Shown one piece after another: positions 43,236 to 52,377 of a DNA stretch of 64,000 bases (positions within the stretch are counted from its first letter, which is position 1; each line of letters starts with the position of its first letter). The stretch is from assembly GCA_002390675.1 (NCBI GenBank), contig DGPZ01000106.1:50112-114111 (forward strand), given 5' to 3'. Source of the DNA: Deltaproteobacteria bacterium UBA4427. Its GTDB lineage: Bacteria; Myxococcota_A; UBA9160; UBA4427. A model generated the notes under the pieces. It was not told the origin of the DNA. It searched no databases and saw only the letters and a program-made list of their open reading frames with translations. Made by a program: the position numbers and the translations under genes.

Positions 43236-44230
43236 TCGAATGGGGCCAGGGTGAGAGTCCGGGCCGGCTCACGCTTCGGACTCCCGCAAAGGTCAACCTT
43301 GGCCTTCGACTCGTCGGGCAGCGGGCGGACGGATATCACCTGATCGAAAGCCTCTTTGTCCCAATCGATCTCTATGACGAGATCGAACTCGCCTGGCATG
43401 CTGGGCCCGACGCAATCCAGTTCTCCCTCGAATTCGCCGCCGATTGCGAATTGCCTCTAGGACTTTCGGATGTGACTGCGGGCCCGGACAATTTGGTCGT
43501 AAGGGCTGCCGAAGCATTTCGCGAGACTTCGGGCCAGGCCGGAACACTGGAAATCCGGCTGAGGAAGAGAATTCCCGCAGGTGCCGGCCTCGGAGGCGGA
43601 TCGAGCGATGCGGGTGCGGTTTTGGCAGGCCTCGCACGTCTGGCCGGGACGGATTCTCCTGATTCGGACGCTCTTGCGGCCATGGCGCTCCAGCTTGGCG
43701 CGGATGTGCCGTATTTCCTCGCTCCGGAGCCCGCATTCGTGTCGGGTATCGGAGAACAGATCGAACCAATCGATTCGCTGCCGAGCTTCGCCCTCGTGAT
43801 CGCGAATCCGGGGATTTCCGTCGCAACGGCGGAGGTCTACAGAGTTGCCGACCTGCTGCGCGATTCGTTGACGGAGCCCGAGGCAGGCTCTACGATGCGG
43901 GCGATTTCGAGGCTGCGAGGTGGCGTCGCGGACCAGGCGCCCGTCCTTGCGGATCTCCTCGTCAACGATCTCGAACCTGCTGCAACCCGACTCTGTCCCC
44001 CAATTGGCCGTCTACTCGGCCGACTGAAAGAGGCAGGAGCCCTTAGCGTGGTCATGTCGGGGAGTGGTGGGACGGTCTTTGGCGTGTTTCCCGACAGGGA
44101 GGCAGCGGAGATGGCTGCCAAGGTACTGCGGGTCAATGTGAATACAAAAGAAGTGCAAGTGTCGGGCGGGATCATGCCCCACGAAGCCTTCATTCGTGTG
44201 ACCCGGACCCTCTCTGATTTTCAGGTCTGA
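43232..44230 (+). CDS. ispE: 4-diphosphocytidyl-2-C-methyl-D-erythritol kinase
   Basis: IspE phosphorylates CDP-ME in the MEP pathway of isoprenoid synthesis. The GHMP kinase motifs are PAKVNLGLRLVGQRADGYH, the ATP loop IPAGAGLGGGSSDAGAVLAG and the C-terminal VVMSGSGGTVFGVF. The start is GTG at 43232, overlapping the DUF1844 stop. The length of 332 residues is slightly above average. tRNA-Gln and prs follow; the ispE-tRNA-Gln-prs order is conserved in many proteobacteria. Confidence 0.96.
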   Translation: MIEWGQGESPGRLTLRTPAKVNLGLRLVGQRADGYHLIESLFVPIDLYDEIELAWHAGPDAIQFSLEFAADCELPLGLSDVTAGPDNLVVRAAEAFRETSGQAGTLEIRLRKRIPAGAGLGGGSSDAGAVLAGLARLAGTDSPDSDALAAMALQLGADVPYFLAPEPAFVSGIGEQIEPIDSLPSFALVIANPGISVATAEVYRVADLLRDSLTEPEAGSTMRAISRLRGGVADQAPVLADLLVNDLEPAATRLCPPIGRLLGRLKEAGALSVVMSGSGGTVFGVFPDREAAEMAAKVLRVNVNTKEVQVSGGIMPHEAFIRVTRTLSDFQV

Positions 44231-44270
44231 TTCACAGAAGAGGAACAGCTAAAAGTTTGAAGAAAATTCT

Positions 44271-44345
<75 letters not shown>

Positions 44346-44574
44346 CTCACCCTTGCTTGGCCACGGCGGTGAAGCGAATGACCGATTCGTAAACGGCCGA
44401 ACAGGCAGGCGACCAAACAGGCAAACTAGACAAGTCGGCCTCAGTAGAGGCGATCGGGCGTTCGAAGACGGAAGTTCTTCGAGATGCCAGGGCTTCGGTC
44501 CTTAAGAAGCGTTCGTAGAGCTTATAGGGCAGGGGCTGCACATCATGAGCAACACGACGAGAAAGGCGAGACGG

Positions 44575-45510
44575 ATGCAGGATCTAAAGCTGTTCAGTGG
44601 CAACGCCAATATCGCGTTGGCGGGCTCCGTTGTTGGCTACCTCGATATTGACCTCGGTCGCGCCGAAGTCGGTACGTTTAGCGATGGCGAATGTGCGATC
44701 GAAATTTCTGAGAATGTCCGCGGTCTAGATTGCTTCGTTCTGCAATCCACCTGCGCGCCTCAGAATACTCACATGATGGAAATGCTGATCATGATCGATG
44801 CGCTCAAGCGCGCGTCGGCACGGCGCATCACGGCGGTGATCCCGTATTACGGCTACGCCCGTCAGGACCGCAAGGTTCGGCCACGCGTGCCGATTACGGC
44901 GAAGCTCTGCGCGGATCTGATACAGACGGCTGGCGCGGATCGCCTGCTTTGTATGGATCTCCACTCCGGCCAGATCCAAGGTTTCTTCAATATCCCCGTC
45001 GACAACCTCTACTCGACGCCGCTCATGCTCGGCGCAATCGAGCGTCGCATCGGCTCCGACGTCACGGTCGTTTCGCCGGATGCCGGTGGTACTGAGCGGG
45101 CCCGTGCCTATGCGAAGAAGCTCGGGGCAAATCTGGCGATCATCGATAAGCGACGCGAAGTCGCGAATGTCGCCGAAGTGATGAACATCATCGGCGATGT
45201 GAAAGGTCAGACATGCATCATCGTCGACGACATGGTCGATACGGCCGGGACGCTCTGTGAAGCGGCACGCAGCCTAATGGAAGAAGGGGCCGTCGCGGTA
45301 CATGCCGCGATTACGCATCCCGTCCTTTCGGGCCCCGCCCTCAAGCGTATTTCCGAGTCGCCCCTTAACGAGGTCATTGTGACCGACACGATTCCCCTCC
45401 GCCCCGATGCGGTGGATATGGGCAAGCTTCACGTCGTTTCCGTCGCCGCTCCGATAGGCGAGGCGATTCGACGCATCAATAACGAGGAGAGCGTCAGCTC
45501 GCTCTTCTAG
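44575..45510 (+). CDS. prs: Ribose-phosphate pyrophosphokinase
   Basis: This enzyme makes PRPP from ribose-5-phosphate and ATP for nucleotide, His and Trp synthesis. The start at 44575 gives [16 protein letters not shown], matching the family, with AAAGG eight bases upstream; an in-frame ATG at 44545 would add ten residues. Signatures are [39 protein letters not shown] and the PRPP loop [14 protein letters not shown]. It is followed by rplY and pth, the common prs-rplY-pth arrangement. Confidence 0.97.
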   Translation: MQDLKLFSGNANIALAGSVVGYLDIDLGRAEVGTFSDGECAIEISENVRGLDCFVLQSTCAPQNTHMMEMLIMIDALKRASARRITAVIPYYGYARQDRKVRPRVPITAKLCADLIQTAGADRLLCMDLHSGQIQGFFNIPVDNLYSTPLMLGAIERRIGSDVTVVSPDAGGTERARAYAKKLGANLAIIDKRREVANVAEVMNIIGDVKGQTCIIVDDMVDTAGTLCEAARSLMEEGAVAVHAAITHPVLSGPALKRISESPLNEVIVTDTIPLRPDAVDMGKLHVVSVAAPIGEAIRRINNEESVSSLF

Positions 45511-45643
45511 AACAACAAACATTCCTGACTAGGGAGTGGTGCCGACGGAGGCGCCAGCCCGATTGGGACGATCGTTTAGTCGCCTTTGCGAGTCTTGCTG
45601 ACACTCTTGTGTGTGAGCGCGCGCGGGCGATGAGGAGAATAAA

Positions 45644-46303
45644 ATGGGTGATGTTAGTTTTTCAGTTGAATTGCGTGATTCCCGTGGCAAGGGTGCTGCT
45701 CGAGAGCTCCGGCGACGGGGCATGGTTCCCGGAATTGTCTACGGCGGTGGCAAGGAAGCGACGGCGATCTCGCTCGATGCATTGAAGTTCGACCAAATGA
45801 TCAAGGCGAGTCATGCCGGTCTGAATACGCTGATCGACCTCGAGGGTGCTGCGGGCGCCGCGGGCAAGACAGTGATCGCGAAGGAGCTGCAGCGTGAAGC
45901 AGTGCGCGGGGGCCTGACCCACGTCGATCTCTACGAAGTCGATCTTACGGCGAAGATGGAAGTCATGGTCCCGATTCATCTTACGGGTACCCCCGCCGGC
46001 GTTGTTTTGGGCGGCGTGCTCGATCAGCAGCAGCGCGAATTGATGCTGCTCTGTCTGCCGAACGCGATCCCGGACGAAATCGCCGTGGATGTCTCAGGCC
46101 TAGAGCTCGGCGACTCGCTGCACGTCTCTGACCTCCCGGTGCCTGCTGGTTCAGAGGTTCATACCGATGCTTCTTTGACCATCGCGACGGTGCTTGTGCC
46201 CCGCGGTCTTACGGATGCCGAAGAGAGTGGCGAAGCTGCTGCCGACGAAGGCGAGGCCGTTGCAGTCGAAGGCGAGGCAGCCGCGGAAGATTCCGACAGC
46301 TGA
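45644..46303 (+). CDS. rplY: 50S ribosomal protein bL25, CTC form
   Basis: bL25 binds 5S rRNA. This is the long TL5/CTC form with an N-terminal 5S-binding domain and a C-terminal beta domain. The first is seen in VELRDSRGKGAARELRRRGM and VPGIVYGGGKEATAISL, the second in KMEVMVPIHLTGTPAGVVLG and LPNAIPDEIAVDVSGLELGD. A 30-residue acidic Ala/Glu tail ends the 219-residue protein. The ATG has GAGGAG upstream. Confidence 0.96.
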   Translation: MGDVSFSVELRDSRGKGAARELRRRGMVPGIVYGGGKEATAISLDALKFDQMIKASHAGLNTLIDLEGAAGAAGKTVIAKELQREAVRGGLTHVDLYEVDLTAKMEVMVPIHLTGTPAGVVLGGVLDQQQRELMLLCLPNAIPDEIAVDVSGLELGDSLHVSDLPVPAGSEVHTDASLTIATVLVPRGLTDAEESGEAAADEGEAVAVEGEAAAEDSDS

Positions 46304-46399
46304 GATTCTGTTCAGCGTGTACTCAGCCGGCACTCAGTCGGCAAAGGGGGCGGACCAGCAGGACTGGTCCGCGCCCGGGCCGGCGGATACGGCTGCCAG

Positions 46400-47116
46400 G
46401 TGGGCTATTTGAGCCAATTATGTTCGTGGTTGTCGCGCTGGTTTCGGGGACTCAAGAATCCTCGGAATGCCGCCGCGGACTTGGCGAGCAACGGAGCGTC
46501 TCCTGCTGCGCCTTTCTCGGCGCCTCTTCCCACCCCTGAAATATTGATCGTCGGGCTTGGAAATCCGGGCCAGCAATACGCGGCCACCCGTCACAATGTT
46601 GGTTTCTGGATTGTTGATCGCCTCGCGGAGCGTGCCGGGGCGATTTGGCGCGAAGAGCCGACCTTCGAGGCGCTCGTTGCCTGCGTCGAACTCCACGGTC
46701 GAACGTGCCTATTGGCGAAGCCTTTGACGTTCATGAACCGCTCTGGGGTAACTGCGCTCGCGGCCTGCGAGCGATGGTCCAGCCTAGATCCGACGACGGA
46801 TTTGCTCGTCCTGTACGACGACATGGATCTGCCCACCGGGCGAATCCGATTGCGCCCAAAGGGCGGAAACGGGGGGCACAACGGGATCGGCGACATCATT
46901 GAGGCCCTCGCTACGAAGGCTATTTCCCGCCTTCGGTTCGGGGTCGGGCATCCCGGGGCGGATGGGCCCCCTGTGATCGATTGGGTGCTCTCACCGTTTG
47001 CGGAGGAAGAAGCCGAAGTGCTTCGTGCCGCAGTCGATCGAGCAGCGGACGCAGTCGGTGGGGTCGTCGAAGGCGGAATCGTATCTGCGATGGGACAATT
47101 TAACGCTCAAAATTAA
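46400..47116 (+). CDS. pth: Peptidyl-tRNA hydrolase, N-terminally extended
   Basis: Pth recycles peptidyl-tRNA dropped from ribosomes. The core begins near residue 48 (ILIVGLGNPGQQYAATRHNV), with the catalytic Asn and His in NPG and RHNVGF. Further motifs are KPLTFMNRSGVTALA, LVLYDDMDLPTGRIRLR and KGGNGGHNGIGDI. The start GTG at 46400 gives about 46 extra N-terminal residues, including an amphipathic hydrophobic helix (YLSQLCSWLSRWFRGL). No better start lies close to the core. The next gene, pdxR-like, follows its own promoter. Confidence 0.93.
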   Translation: MGYLSQLCSWLSRWFRGLKNPRNAAADLASNGASPAAPFSAPLPTPEILIVGLGNPGQQYAATRHNVGFWIVDRLAERAGAIWREEPTFEALVACVELHGRTCLLAKPLTFMNRSGVTALAACERWSSLDPTTDLLVLYDDMDLPTGRIRLRPKGGNGGHNGIGDIIEALATKAISRLRFGVGHPGADGPPVIDWVLSPFAEEEAEVLRAAVDRAADAVGGVVEGGIVSAMGQFNAQN

Positions 47117-47145
47117 TTGTCAGGTTAATGTTTTCTTTATATAAC
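47117..47145 (+). promoter_or_regulatory. Sigma-70-type promoter of the pdxR-like gene
   Basis: TTGTCA (47117-47122) and TATAAC (47140-47145) are spaced by 17 bases, each one or two changes from consensus. The predicted start near 47152 leaves a leader of about 40 bases. The -35 box is embedded in a TTGTCAGG half-site. Confidence 0.6.
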
Positions 47146-47177
47146 CGGACAATTTAGCTTGTCGGCCATTTGTCCGG
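47117..47177. promoter_or_regulatory. Repeated half-sites, probable PdxR operator
   Basis: Four related half-sites lie in 61 bases: TTGTCAGG (47117-47124), CCGGACAA inverted (47145-47152), TTGTCGG (47159-47165) and TTGTCCGG (47170-47177). The second and fourth form a perfect 8-base inverted repeat. They cover the -35 region and the start site. This fits autoregulation by the MocR/PdxR-type protein encoded 17 bases downstream. Confidence 0.65.
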
Positions 47178-47193
47178 CTGATACTTTCGTTCT

Positions 47194-48762
47194 ATGGCCA
47201 CTTCGCCCGCAGAAAAAGATGCCGCCCGGTCCGTCGGTCTATCGATCGATGCCGCGTTGGATCGGCCTGCCTACCAGCAGATCGCCAAGCAGATCCAGCA
47301 CGCAATTGAGGCGGGCTCACGACGCCCAGGGGAGCGCTTGCCGGCGATCCGAACCCTGGCGAAGGTTTTGGGCGTTCATCGCGACACAGTGGCTCTGGCG
47401 TATGAAACACTTTCCGAAGCCGGTTTGGTTGAGGCTCGAGTGGGTGCCGGGACCTTTGTGAGATCGACCGTCGCGGGTTGGGCTGACGTGTCAGGTCGCG
47501 CCGACGAGCTCACAGGCGAAATGCGCACGAACGGTTCGGCTGAGCAGGAACTGGCTTTGGCGCCGCAGGTCGAGCGACTCATTGCGCTGGATAATATGCG
47601 CCCACGTTATTCGCCGCGTGAGGATACGGTCGCGCTGCATAGGCTGATCCCAGATCCTCGCTTTTACCCGATCGATGCATTCCGCAAATGTGTCGACGCG
47701 GCTCTTCGGGAAGAGGGTGCGTCGCTTTTCTCGTACGCGTCTCCAGAGGGTGATCTCGATCTTCGCCGCGCTATGTCCGACCGCTTTAGGCTTTTCGGAA
47801 TTCATTATGCGCCGGAAGAGCACGTGTTATGCCACGGTGCGAGTCAGGGGATCTCGCTTGCGCTGCGCTTATTTACGCAGGCGGGGGATCAAGTTGCGGT
47901 CGAAGTCCCGACCTACGCGAACGTATTGTCGGCCTTTACGGGCTTGGGTCTGACGCCGGCTCCAATTCCAATGGACGACGAGGGCGCGGATCCCGATGCT
48001 CTAGATCGCATCTTGGCGAAGCCTGAGGTGAAGGCGTTCTACACGATCCCAAGCTTTCACAACCCGCTCGGAACCTCGACCTCGCTTGCGCGGCGCAAAG
48101 AAATTTTGCGGGTTGCGGAGCGGCACGGCGTCCCGATTATCGAAGATGGCTTCGAACTCGACCTTCGCTTCCAGGGGCCAGAGCTCCCTCCGCTAGCGGC
48201 ACTGGACGAATCAGGAATCGTTGTGCTGCTTTTCTCCTTCTCGAAGTCGCTCTTTCCGGGCGTGCGGGTTGGGTCGCTTTCAGCGCGGGGTAGGGCGCTC
48301 GAAGGACTTGTTTCTTTGAAGCACGCGACGGATCTGTCCGACGCTTTGCTGTTGCAGTCCGCGCTAGCGCGTTTCGTGAAATCAGGGGAGTACGATCGCC
48401 ATCTCGTGAAAATTAGAAAAGTGCTGCGCTCGCGGCATCGCGCCATGGACGAGGCCCTCGCCGCTTCGATGCCGGCGGGCACGACATGGACGGAACCAGA
48501 TGGCGGCTATCAGCTCTGGCTCGAGCTGCCCGATGCAGTGGATACGCGCGATCTACTCGCTGAAGCTGCGCGCGCTGGGGTGCTCTATTCGCCAGGGGCG
48601 ATGTTTATGCCCGATGCTCGGCCCTCGAGCGCGATGCGGCTAACGGTCGCATGTGCGGACGAAAAAGAAATTGCACGTGGCGTAGCAGCGTTAGGCGAAG
48701 TGGTTGAGTCCGCCCGCGGCCCACGTACGCATTCGGGATGGACGCCTGGAGATCACCTTTAG
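47194..48762 (+). CDS. pdxR: MocR/GntR-family PLP-dependent regulator, probable PdxR
   Basis: This 522-residue MocR protein joins an N-terminal GntR winged helix to an aminotransferase fold. The DNA-binding part is YQQIAKQIQHAIEAGSRRPG and KVLGVHRDTVALAYETLSEA. The sensor part includes HGASQGISLALRLFTQAGDQ and the PLP lysine Lys351 in FSFSKSLFPGVRVGSLS. pdxS and pdxT lie immediately downstream, so a PdxR role (PLP sensing, control of PdxST and itself) is a good inference. The 118-base gap to pdxS contains a hairpin but no evident promoter. No ribosome binding site precedes the ATG. Confidence 0.88.
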   Translation: MATSPAEKDAARSVGLSIDAALDRPAYQQIAKQIQHAIEAGSRRPGERLPAIRTLAKVLGVHRDTVALAYETLSEAGLVEARVGAGTFVRSTVAGWADVSGRADELTGEMRTNGSAEQELALAPQVERLIALDNMRPRYSPREDTVALHRLIPDPRFYPIDAFRKCVDAALREEGASLFSYASPEGDLDLRRAMSDRFRLFGIHYAPEEHVLCHGASQGISLALRLFTQAGDQVAVEVPTYANVLSAFTGLGLTPAPIPMDDEGADPDALDRILAKPEVKAFYTIPSFHNPLGTSTSLARRKEILRVAERHGVPIIEDGFELDLRFQGPELPPLAALDESGIVVLLFSFSKSLFPGVRVGSLSARGRALEGLVSLKHATDLSDALLLQSALARFVKSGEYDRHLVKIRKVLRSRHRAMDEALAASMPAGTTWTEPDGGYQLWLELPDAVDTRDLLAEAARAGVLYSPGAMFMPDARPSSAMRLTVACADEKEIARGVAALGEVVESARGPRTHSGWTPGDHL

Positions 48763-48785
48763 GAAGCGTTCAGTAATTGAAGTAG

Positions 48786-48809
48786 CGGCTGTTCGCTGTT
48801 GAACGGCCG
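48786..48809. repeat. Stem-loop between pdxR-like gene and pdxS
   Basis: CGGCTGTTC and GAACGGCCG form a 9-base-pair stem (one wobble) with loop GCTGTT. No T run follows. It could set the relative level of the downstream pdxST message, or be an imperfect regulator site. Confidence 0.45.
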
Positions 48810-48879
48810 ACTTCGGGGTCGCGAGATTCCGAAAAAACTAAACACCAGGGTTTGCGCCCAACGTCGAGGAGGTAAATCG

Positions 48880-49800
48880 ATGTCGCAGGAAAACGGGAAC
48901 GGAAATGGCGCGCTGCGCCGCGGGGCGGAGGCCTTCCAGTTGAAGGTCGGCCTCGCAGAGATGATGAAGAACGGCGTGATCATGGACGTCGTAGACCCGG
49001 ATCAGGCCAAGGTCGCAGAGGACGCCGGCGCGTGTGCCGTGATGGCTCTCGAACGTGTGCCTTCGGATATCCGCCGAGACGGTGGCGTGGCACGTATGAG
49101 CAACATTGAAATGATCGAAGGAATTCAGCGGACGGTTTCGATCCCCGTGATGGCCAAAGTCCGAATCGGTCATATCCAGGAAGCCCGCGTATTGGAGGCG
49201 ATGGGCGTTGACTTCATCGACGAGAGCGAAGTGCTTACGCCGGCGGACGATGAACATCACGTTCTGAAGCACGACTACCGTGTTCCTTTCGTTTGCGGTG
49301 CTCGCAATCTGGGAGAAGCCCTTCGCCGCGTCGGAGAAGGCGCCGCCATGATTCGCACTAAGGGCGAAGCGGGCAGCGGCAACATCGTCGAGGCCGTGCG
49401 TCACCTGCGCACCGTGATCGGCGAAATGCGTGCGATCCAGGCGCTTCCCGAAGAAGAGCTGATGTCGACGGCCCGGGATATGGGCGCGCCGTACGACCTG
49501 GTTCGTTACGTCCACGATCACGGCAAGCTGCCGGTTCCGAACTTTGCTGCGGGCGGCATCGCAACACCGGCTGACGCTGCTTTGTGTCGGAGCCTTGGTG
49601 CTGAAGCGGTCTTCGTTGGGTCGGGCATCTTCAAGAGTGCCGATCCGGCCAAGCGCGCTCGTGCCGTAGTGCACGCGTGCACGCACTGGGACGATCCGGA
49701 AGAAGTGTTGAACGCAAGTCGAGGACTGGGTGACGCGATGGAGGGCATCGAGATGGAAACCCTCGACGAGAGCGAGCGGCTGGCAAATCGCGGCTGGTAG
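48880..49800 (+). CDS. pdxS: Pyridoxal 5'-phosphate synthase subunit PdxS
   Basis: PdxS builds PLP from ribose-5-phosphate, glyceraldehyde-3-phosphate and ammonia supplied by PdxT. The 306-residue TIM barrel has [60 protein letters not shown] and [19 protein letters not shown], all near invariant in the family. ATG at 48880 has GGAGGT seven bases upstream. It lies between the PdxR-like gene and pdxT. The DXP-dependent PdxA/PdxJ route is not seen in the window. Confidence 0.98.
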   Translation: MSQENGNGNGALRRGAEAFQLKVGLAEMMKNGVIMDVVDPDQAKVAEDAGACAVMALERVPSDIRRDGGVARMSNIEMIEGIQRTVSIPVMAKVRIGHIQEARVLEAMGVDFIDESEVLTPADDEHHVLKHDYRVPFVCGARNLGEALRRVGEGAAMIRTKGEAGSGNIVEAVRHLRTVIGEMRAIQALPEEELMSTARDMGAPYDLVRYVHDHGKLPVPNFAAGGIATPADAALCRSLGAEAVFVGSGIFKSADPAKRARAVVHACTHWDDPEEVLNASRGLGDAMEGIEMETLDESERLANRGW

Positions 49801-49913
49801 TTCAGCTGTGCTGAGGCCCTCGATCGGCCCAACGCATGTGCGGGCGGAGGCGGTTAACCGTTTCCGCTCGCCCCGTTTCGGTCTAGAGCAAACGAAAGAA
49901 AGGATTTGGTTCA

Positions 49914-50501
49914 GTGGCAGCTTCACGACCCCTCGTCGGCGTACTTGGGATTCAAGGCGATATCGAGAAGCATCTCGCAGTCCTCGACCAGATCGGTGCG
50001 GATGGACGCCGTGTGCTTGCGCCGAAGCATCTAGAAGGCCTCGCTGCGCTCATCTTGCCCGGTGGCGAGAGTACGACCATTTCAAAGGGACTTGTTAGGC
50101 ACGAACTCGTCGAGCCAATCGTGGCTTTTGCGGAGGCCGGAGGGGCGATTCTCGGGACCTGTGCCGGTGCGATTCTGATCTCTCGTGAGGCGAAAAATCA
50201 TCCTGTTCCGACTCTTGGCCTCGTGGATGTGACCGCCGAGCGAAACGCTTATGGCACACAGCTCGACTCCTTTGTGGCAGAGGCGGATATCGATAGCGAT
50301 CCAGGCTTCATCGGGATGGAGTGCGTTTTTATCCGAGCGCCCCGATTATCCAAGCTTGGAGGCGAGATAGATGTCCTTATGCGCGTGGAGGGCGAGCCTG
50401 TTCTCGTTCGGGAGGGGAAGCGCTTGGCCTGTACTTTTCATCCAGAGCTAACGCAGGACACGCGGGTGCATCAGGCACTCCTCGAGACTCTCGAGGGTTG
50501 A
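49914..50501 (+). CDS. pdxT: Pyridoxal 5'-phosphate synthase glutaminase subunit PdxT
   Basis: PdxT releases ammonia from glutamine and passes it to PdxS. The 195-residue class I glutaminase has GVLGIQGDIEKHL, LILPGGESTTISKGL, the nucleophile Cys83 in ILGTCAGAILIS, and His176/Glu178 in CTFHPELT. The start is GTG at 49914, with AGAAAGGA upstream. It is 113 bases after pdxS; a CGGTTAACCG palindrome lies in that gap at 49851-49860. Confidence 0.96.
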   Translation: MAASRPLVGVLGIQGDIEKHLAVLDQIGADGRRVLAPKHLEGLAALILPGGESTTISKGLVRHELVEPIVAFAEAGGAILGTCAGAILISREAKNHPVPTLGLVDVTAERNAYGTQLDSFVAEADIDSDPGFIGMECVFIRAPRLSKLGGEIDVLMRVEGEPVLVREGKRLACTFHPELTQDTRVHQALLETLEG

Positions 50502-50607
50502 AGGCGCGGTGAGGGCGTCTTTTTGCCTAAGCGCAGTCGTTTCGCCGCATCGGGAAACTGAGATTCAGCTCTAATCGATCCTCTCTGCTGCTCTCCCGGC
50601 CCTAGTC

Positions 50608-51480
50608 CTACCTTTCCGAAGAGGACGAAGGCGGTGTTGGCAGAACCGCGGCTGTCTCAGCCGCTTGCCTCGAGGCTTCTTCACGTCCGGCAACACGCTT
50701 CGAGACGCGTTCCCAGAGGCGCTCGATGCCGTCGCCTAACTCGAAGTCTATGAGCGGCTCGAGAGTCTCCTTGTAGTCTTCGAATGACTCGATGATTCGC
50801 TCTTCACGCTTACCGCGTTCGATCTCGATGTAGTTGAATTCCCGGAGCGCGCGGATTCGACCTCGGTCCCGCCGGAAGGTCATGGACAGCGCCACGAAGA
50901 GTGCGGATTCGTCAGCCTGCAGGGCTTTGCACTGCGGGCCGTACCAGTCGAGTTCACGCGGGATTTCGTTGAAGTCGAAGCTCGGCGCGAGGCCATTCGG
51001 GTGGTTATCGAATCTCCACCAGCCGCCCTCTATCCGCTCCAGGCCGAACTCGAAACCGTCTTCGTCCCAGCGCCGCTCTTCGAGAGGGAAGGGGTAGAGG
51101 GGGCCATCGCCGAGGCCGACGTCGGCGACGACCCGGCGCCCATCCAAATGGACGATCAGCACCATGTGGTTCCCAATCGCGGAGTCGCCGACGATGGCTC
51201 GCGCGGCGGCGCCCCCAACCCGGTCGACCTGGAATCCGAGCCGCCGAAGGGCCATCGAAAGCAGTCCGTTCATCTCGTAACACCATCCACCACGAGTCTG
51301 GCCGACGATCCGCTCCTCGAACCGGGCCTCGTCGAGGGTTTTGGGCTCGTAGAGCTGGATATCCAGGTTCTCGTAGGGGATCGCCATAAGATGGGCGGCG
51401 TGAATGTCAGAAAGGGTCTGCTCGTTTTGGCGAGGCGACCCTTCGTATCCGATACGGCTGAAATAGGCGTCTAGGTCCAT
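50608..51480 (-). CDS. Arylamine N-acetyltransferase family protein
   Basis: NAT enzymes move an acetyl group from acetyl-CoA to arylamines or hydrazines; some family members act in polyketide amide formation. The 290-residue protein has the complete catalytic triad: Cys67 in RGGWCYEMN, His105 in NHMVLIVHLD and Asp120 in VVADVGLGDG. It begins MDLDAYFSRIGYEGSPRQNE. The C-terminus is slightly extended and Ser/Pro-rich. It is divergent from the rpsF operon. The physiological substrate is unknown. Confidence 0.92.
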   Translation of the reverse strand: MDLDAYFSRIGYEGSPRQNEQTLSDIHAAHLMAIPYENLDIQLYEPKTLDEARFEERIVGQTRGGWCYEMNGLLSMALRRLGFQVDRVGGAAARAIVGDSAIGNHMVLIVHLDGRRVVADVGLGDGPLYPFPLEERRWDEDGFEFGLERIEGGWWRFDNHPNGLAPSFDFNEIPRELDWYGPQCKALQADESALFVALSMTFRRDRGRIRALREFNYIEIERGKREERIIESFEDYKETLEPLIDFELGDGIERLWERVSKRVAGREEASRQAAETAAVLPTPPSSSSER

Positions 51481-51614
51481 CTGAGGAAGGTGACAGCGGC
51501 GATATCGAGGGGCCAGTGGTAGTGAAAAGATTAATGATGACGGAAACTTGGCTCCGTTTTTAGAGGCCCTGTTGGACGTAGCTCAACTGTGGTACCCATT
51601 GGCCCCTCGAAAAC

Positions 51615-51657
51615 GGGACCAGGACCCTGATGCGGCTTCGTCGCGTCCTCTGGTCCC
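51615..51657 (+). ncRNA. Candidate structured leader of the rpsF-rpsR-rplI operon
   Basis: GGGACCAGGAC (51615-51625) pairs with GTCC-TC-TGGTCCC (51645-51657, two-base bulge). An inner helix GCGGC/GTCGC closes on a TTC loop. The hairpin is about 150-190 bases before rpsF. Several bacteria control this operon through an S6:S18-binding leader RNA, so this may be such an element, but the known consensus could not be verified by eye. Confidence 0.4.
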
Positions 51658-51768
51658 ACCCCATAAACCCATCACCTCGGTGCTCTTGATCGGGCCGCGG
51701 ATACCCGCTGCGGCTCTTCCGTTTTTGTAAGTCATTGCGACTGCCGGACGGGACCGACTAGAAGCACC

Positions 51769-51788
51769 CAATGGCCACGTGGCCGTTG
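51769..51788 (+). repeat. Palindrome/hairpin just before the rpsF ribosome binding site
   Basis: CAATGGCCACGTGGCCGTTG contains a perfect 12-base palindrome (GGCCACGTGGCC) extended by three pairs and a wobble. It ends three bases before the GGGAGGA ribosome binding site of rpsF, so folding could limit translation. Confidence 0.45.
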
Positions 51789-51804
51789 ACCGGGAGGAAA
51801 GCAT

Positions 51805-52377
51805 TTGCGGGAATACGAAACGACGTTCATCGTCCAGCCCGAAATTTCGGACGAGGGCAGCCAGGCGATCCTGGCCAAGCTGGATGGCATCCTGGAAACC
51901 GGCGGTGCCACTCGCCTTATGTGTGAAGACCATGGGAAGCGAAAGCTTGCCTATGAAGTTCGCAAGTTTCACAAGGGCCACTACTACACCCTTCAGTTCC
52001 TTGATGGAGGCCAGGTCGTGCCCGAAGTCGAGCGCGTTCTGCGACTCGAGGAATCGGTGCTGCGCTTCCTGACGATCCTTGAGAACGAAGAAGTTGAGGA
52101 CGTGGAGGCCCGCAAGGCATCCGCCGCTGAAGCCGAAGACGAGCAGACTAAGCGAGCCACGGAACGTGCACAGCGCGAGGCTGAAGAAGCCGCGTCGCGT
52201 CGCGAGGCTGAAGAAGCCGAGCGTCTGGCTGCAGCCACTGCAGCGGCTGAAGCCGCCGAAGCTGCTGCTGCTGCCGAAGCTGCACCAGCCGAAGCCGAAG
52301 TTGCCGAGGGCGAAGCCCCGGCCGCTGAAGCCGCCCCGGAAGCCCCCGTTGCTGAGAAAGAGGAGACGCCGTCGTGA
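51805..52377 (+). CDS. rpsF: 30S ribosomal protein bS6 with Ala/Glu-rich tail
   Basis: bS6 binds 16S rRNA with bS18. The core begins [20 protein letters not shown] and includes [20 protein letters not shown] and [10 protein letters not shown]. After residue 95 follows a 95-residue tail of Ala and Glu repeats, likely helical or disordered; usual bS6 proteins have 95-135 residues. The start is TTG at 51805 with GGGAGGA six bases upstream. The stop overlaps the rpsR start (GTGA). Confidence 0.94.
   Translation: MREYETTFIVQPEISDEGSQAILAKLDGILETGGATRLMCEDHGKRKLAYEVRKFHKGHYYTLQFLDGGQVVPEVERVLRLEESVLRFLTILENEEVEDVEARKASAAEAEDEQTKRATERAQREAEEAASRREAEEAERLAAATAAAEAAEAAAAAEAAPAEAEVAEGEAPAAEAAPEAPVAEKEETPS

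Noticed and set aside
49851..49860. CGGTTAACCG palindrome between pdxS and pdxT
   Set aside because: Ten-base palindromes are common by chance and the motif does not resemble the PdxR half-sites at 47.1 kb.
48838..49926. 362-codon minus-strand open frame over pdxS
   Set aside because: Antisense to the near-invariant pdxS gene; His/Arg-rich composition typical of a shadow.
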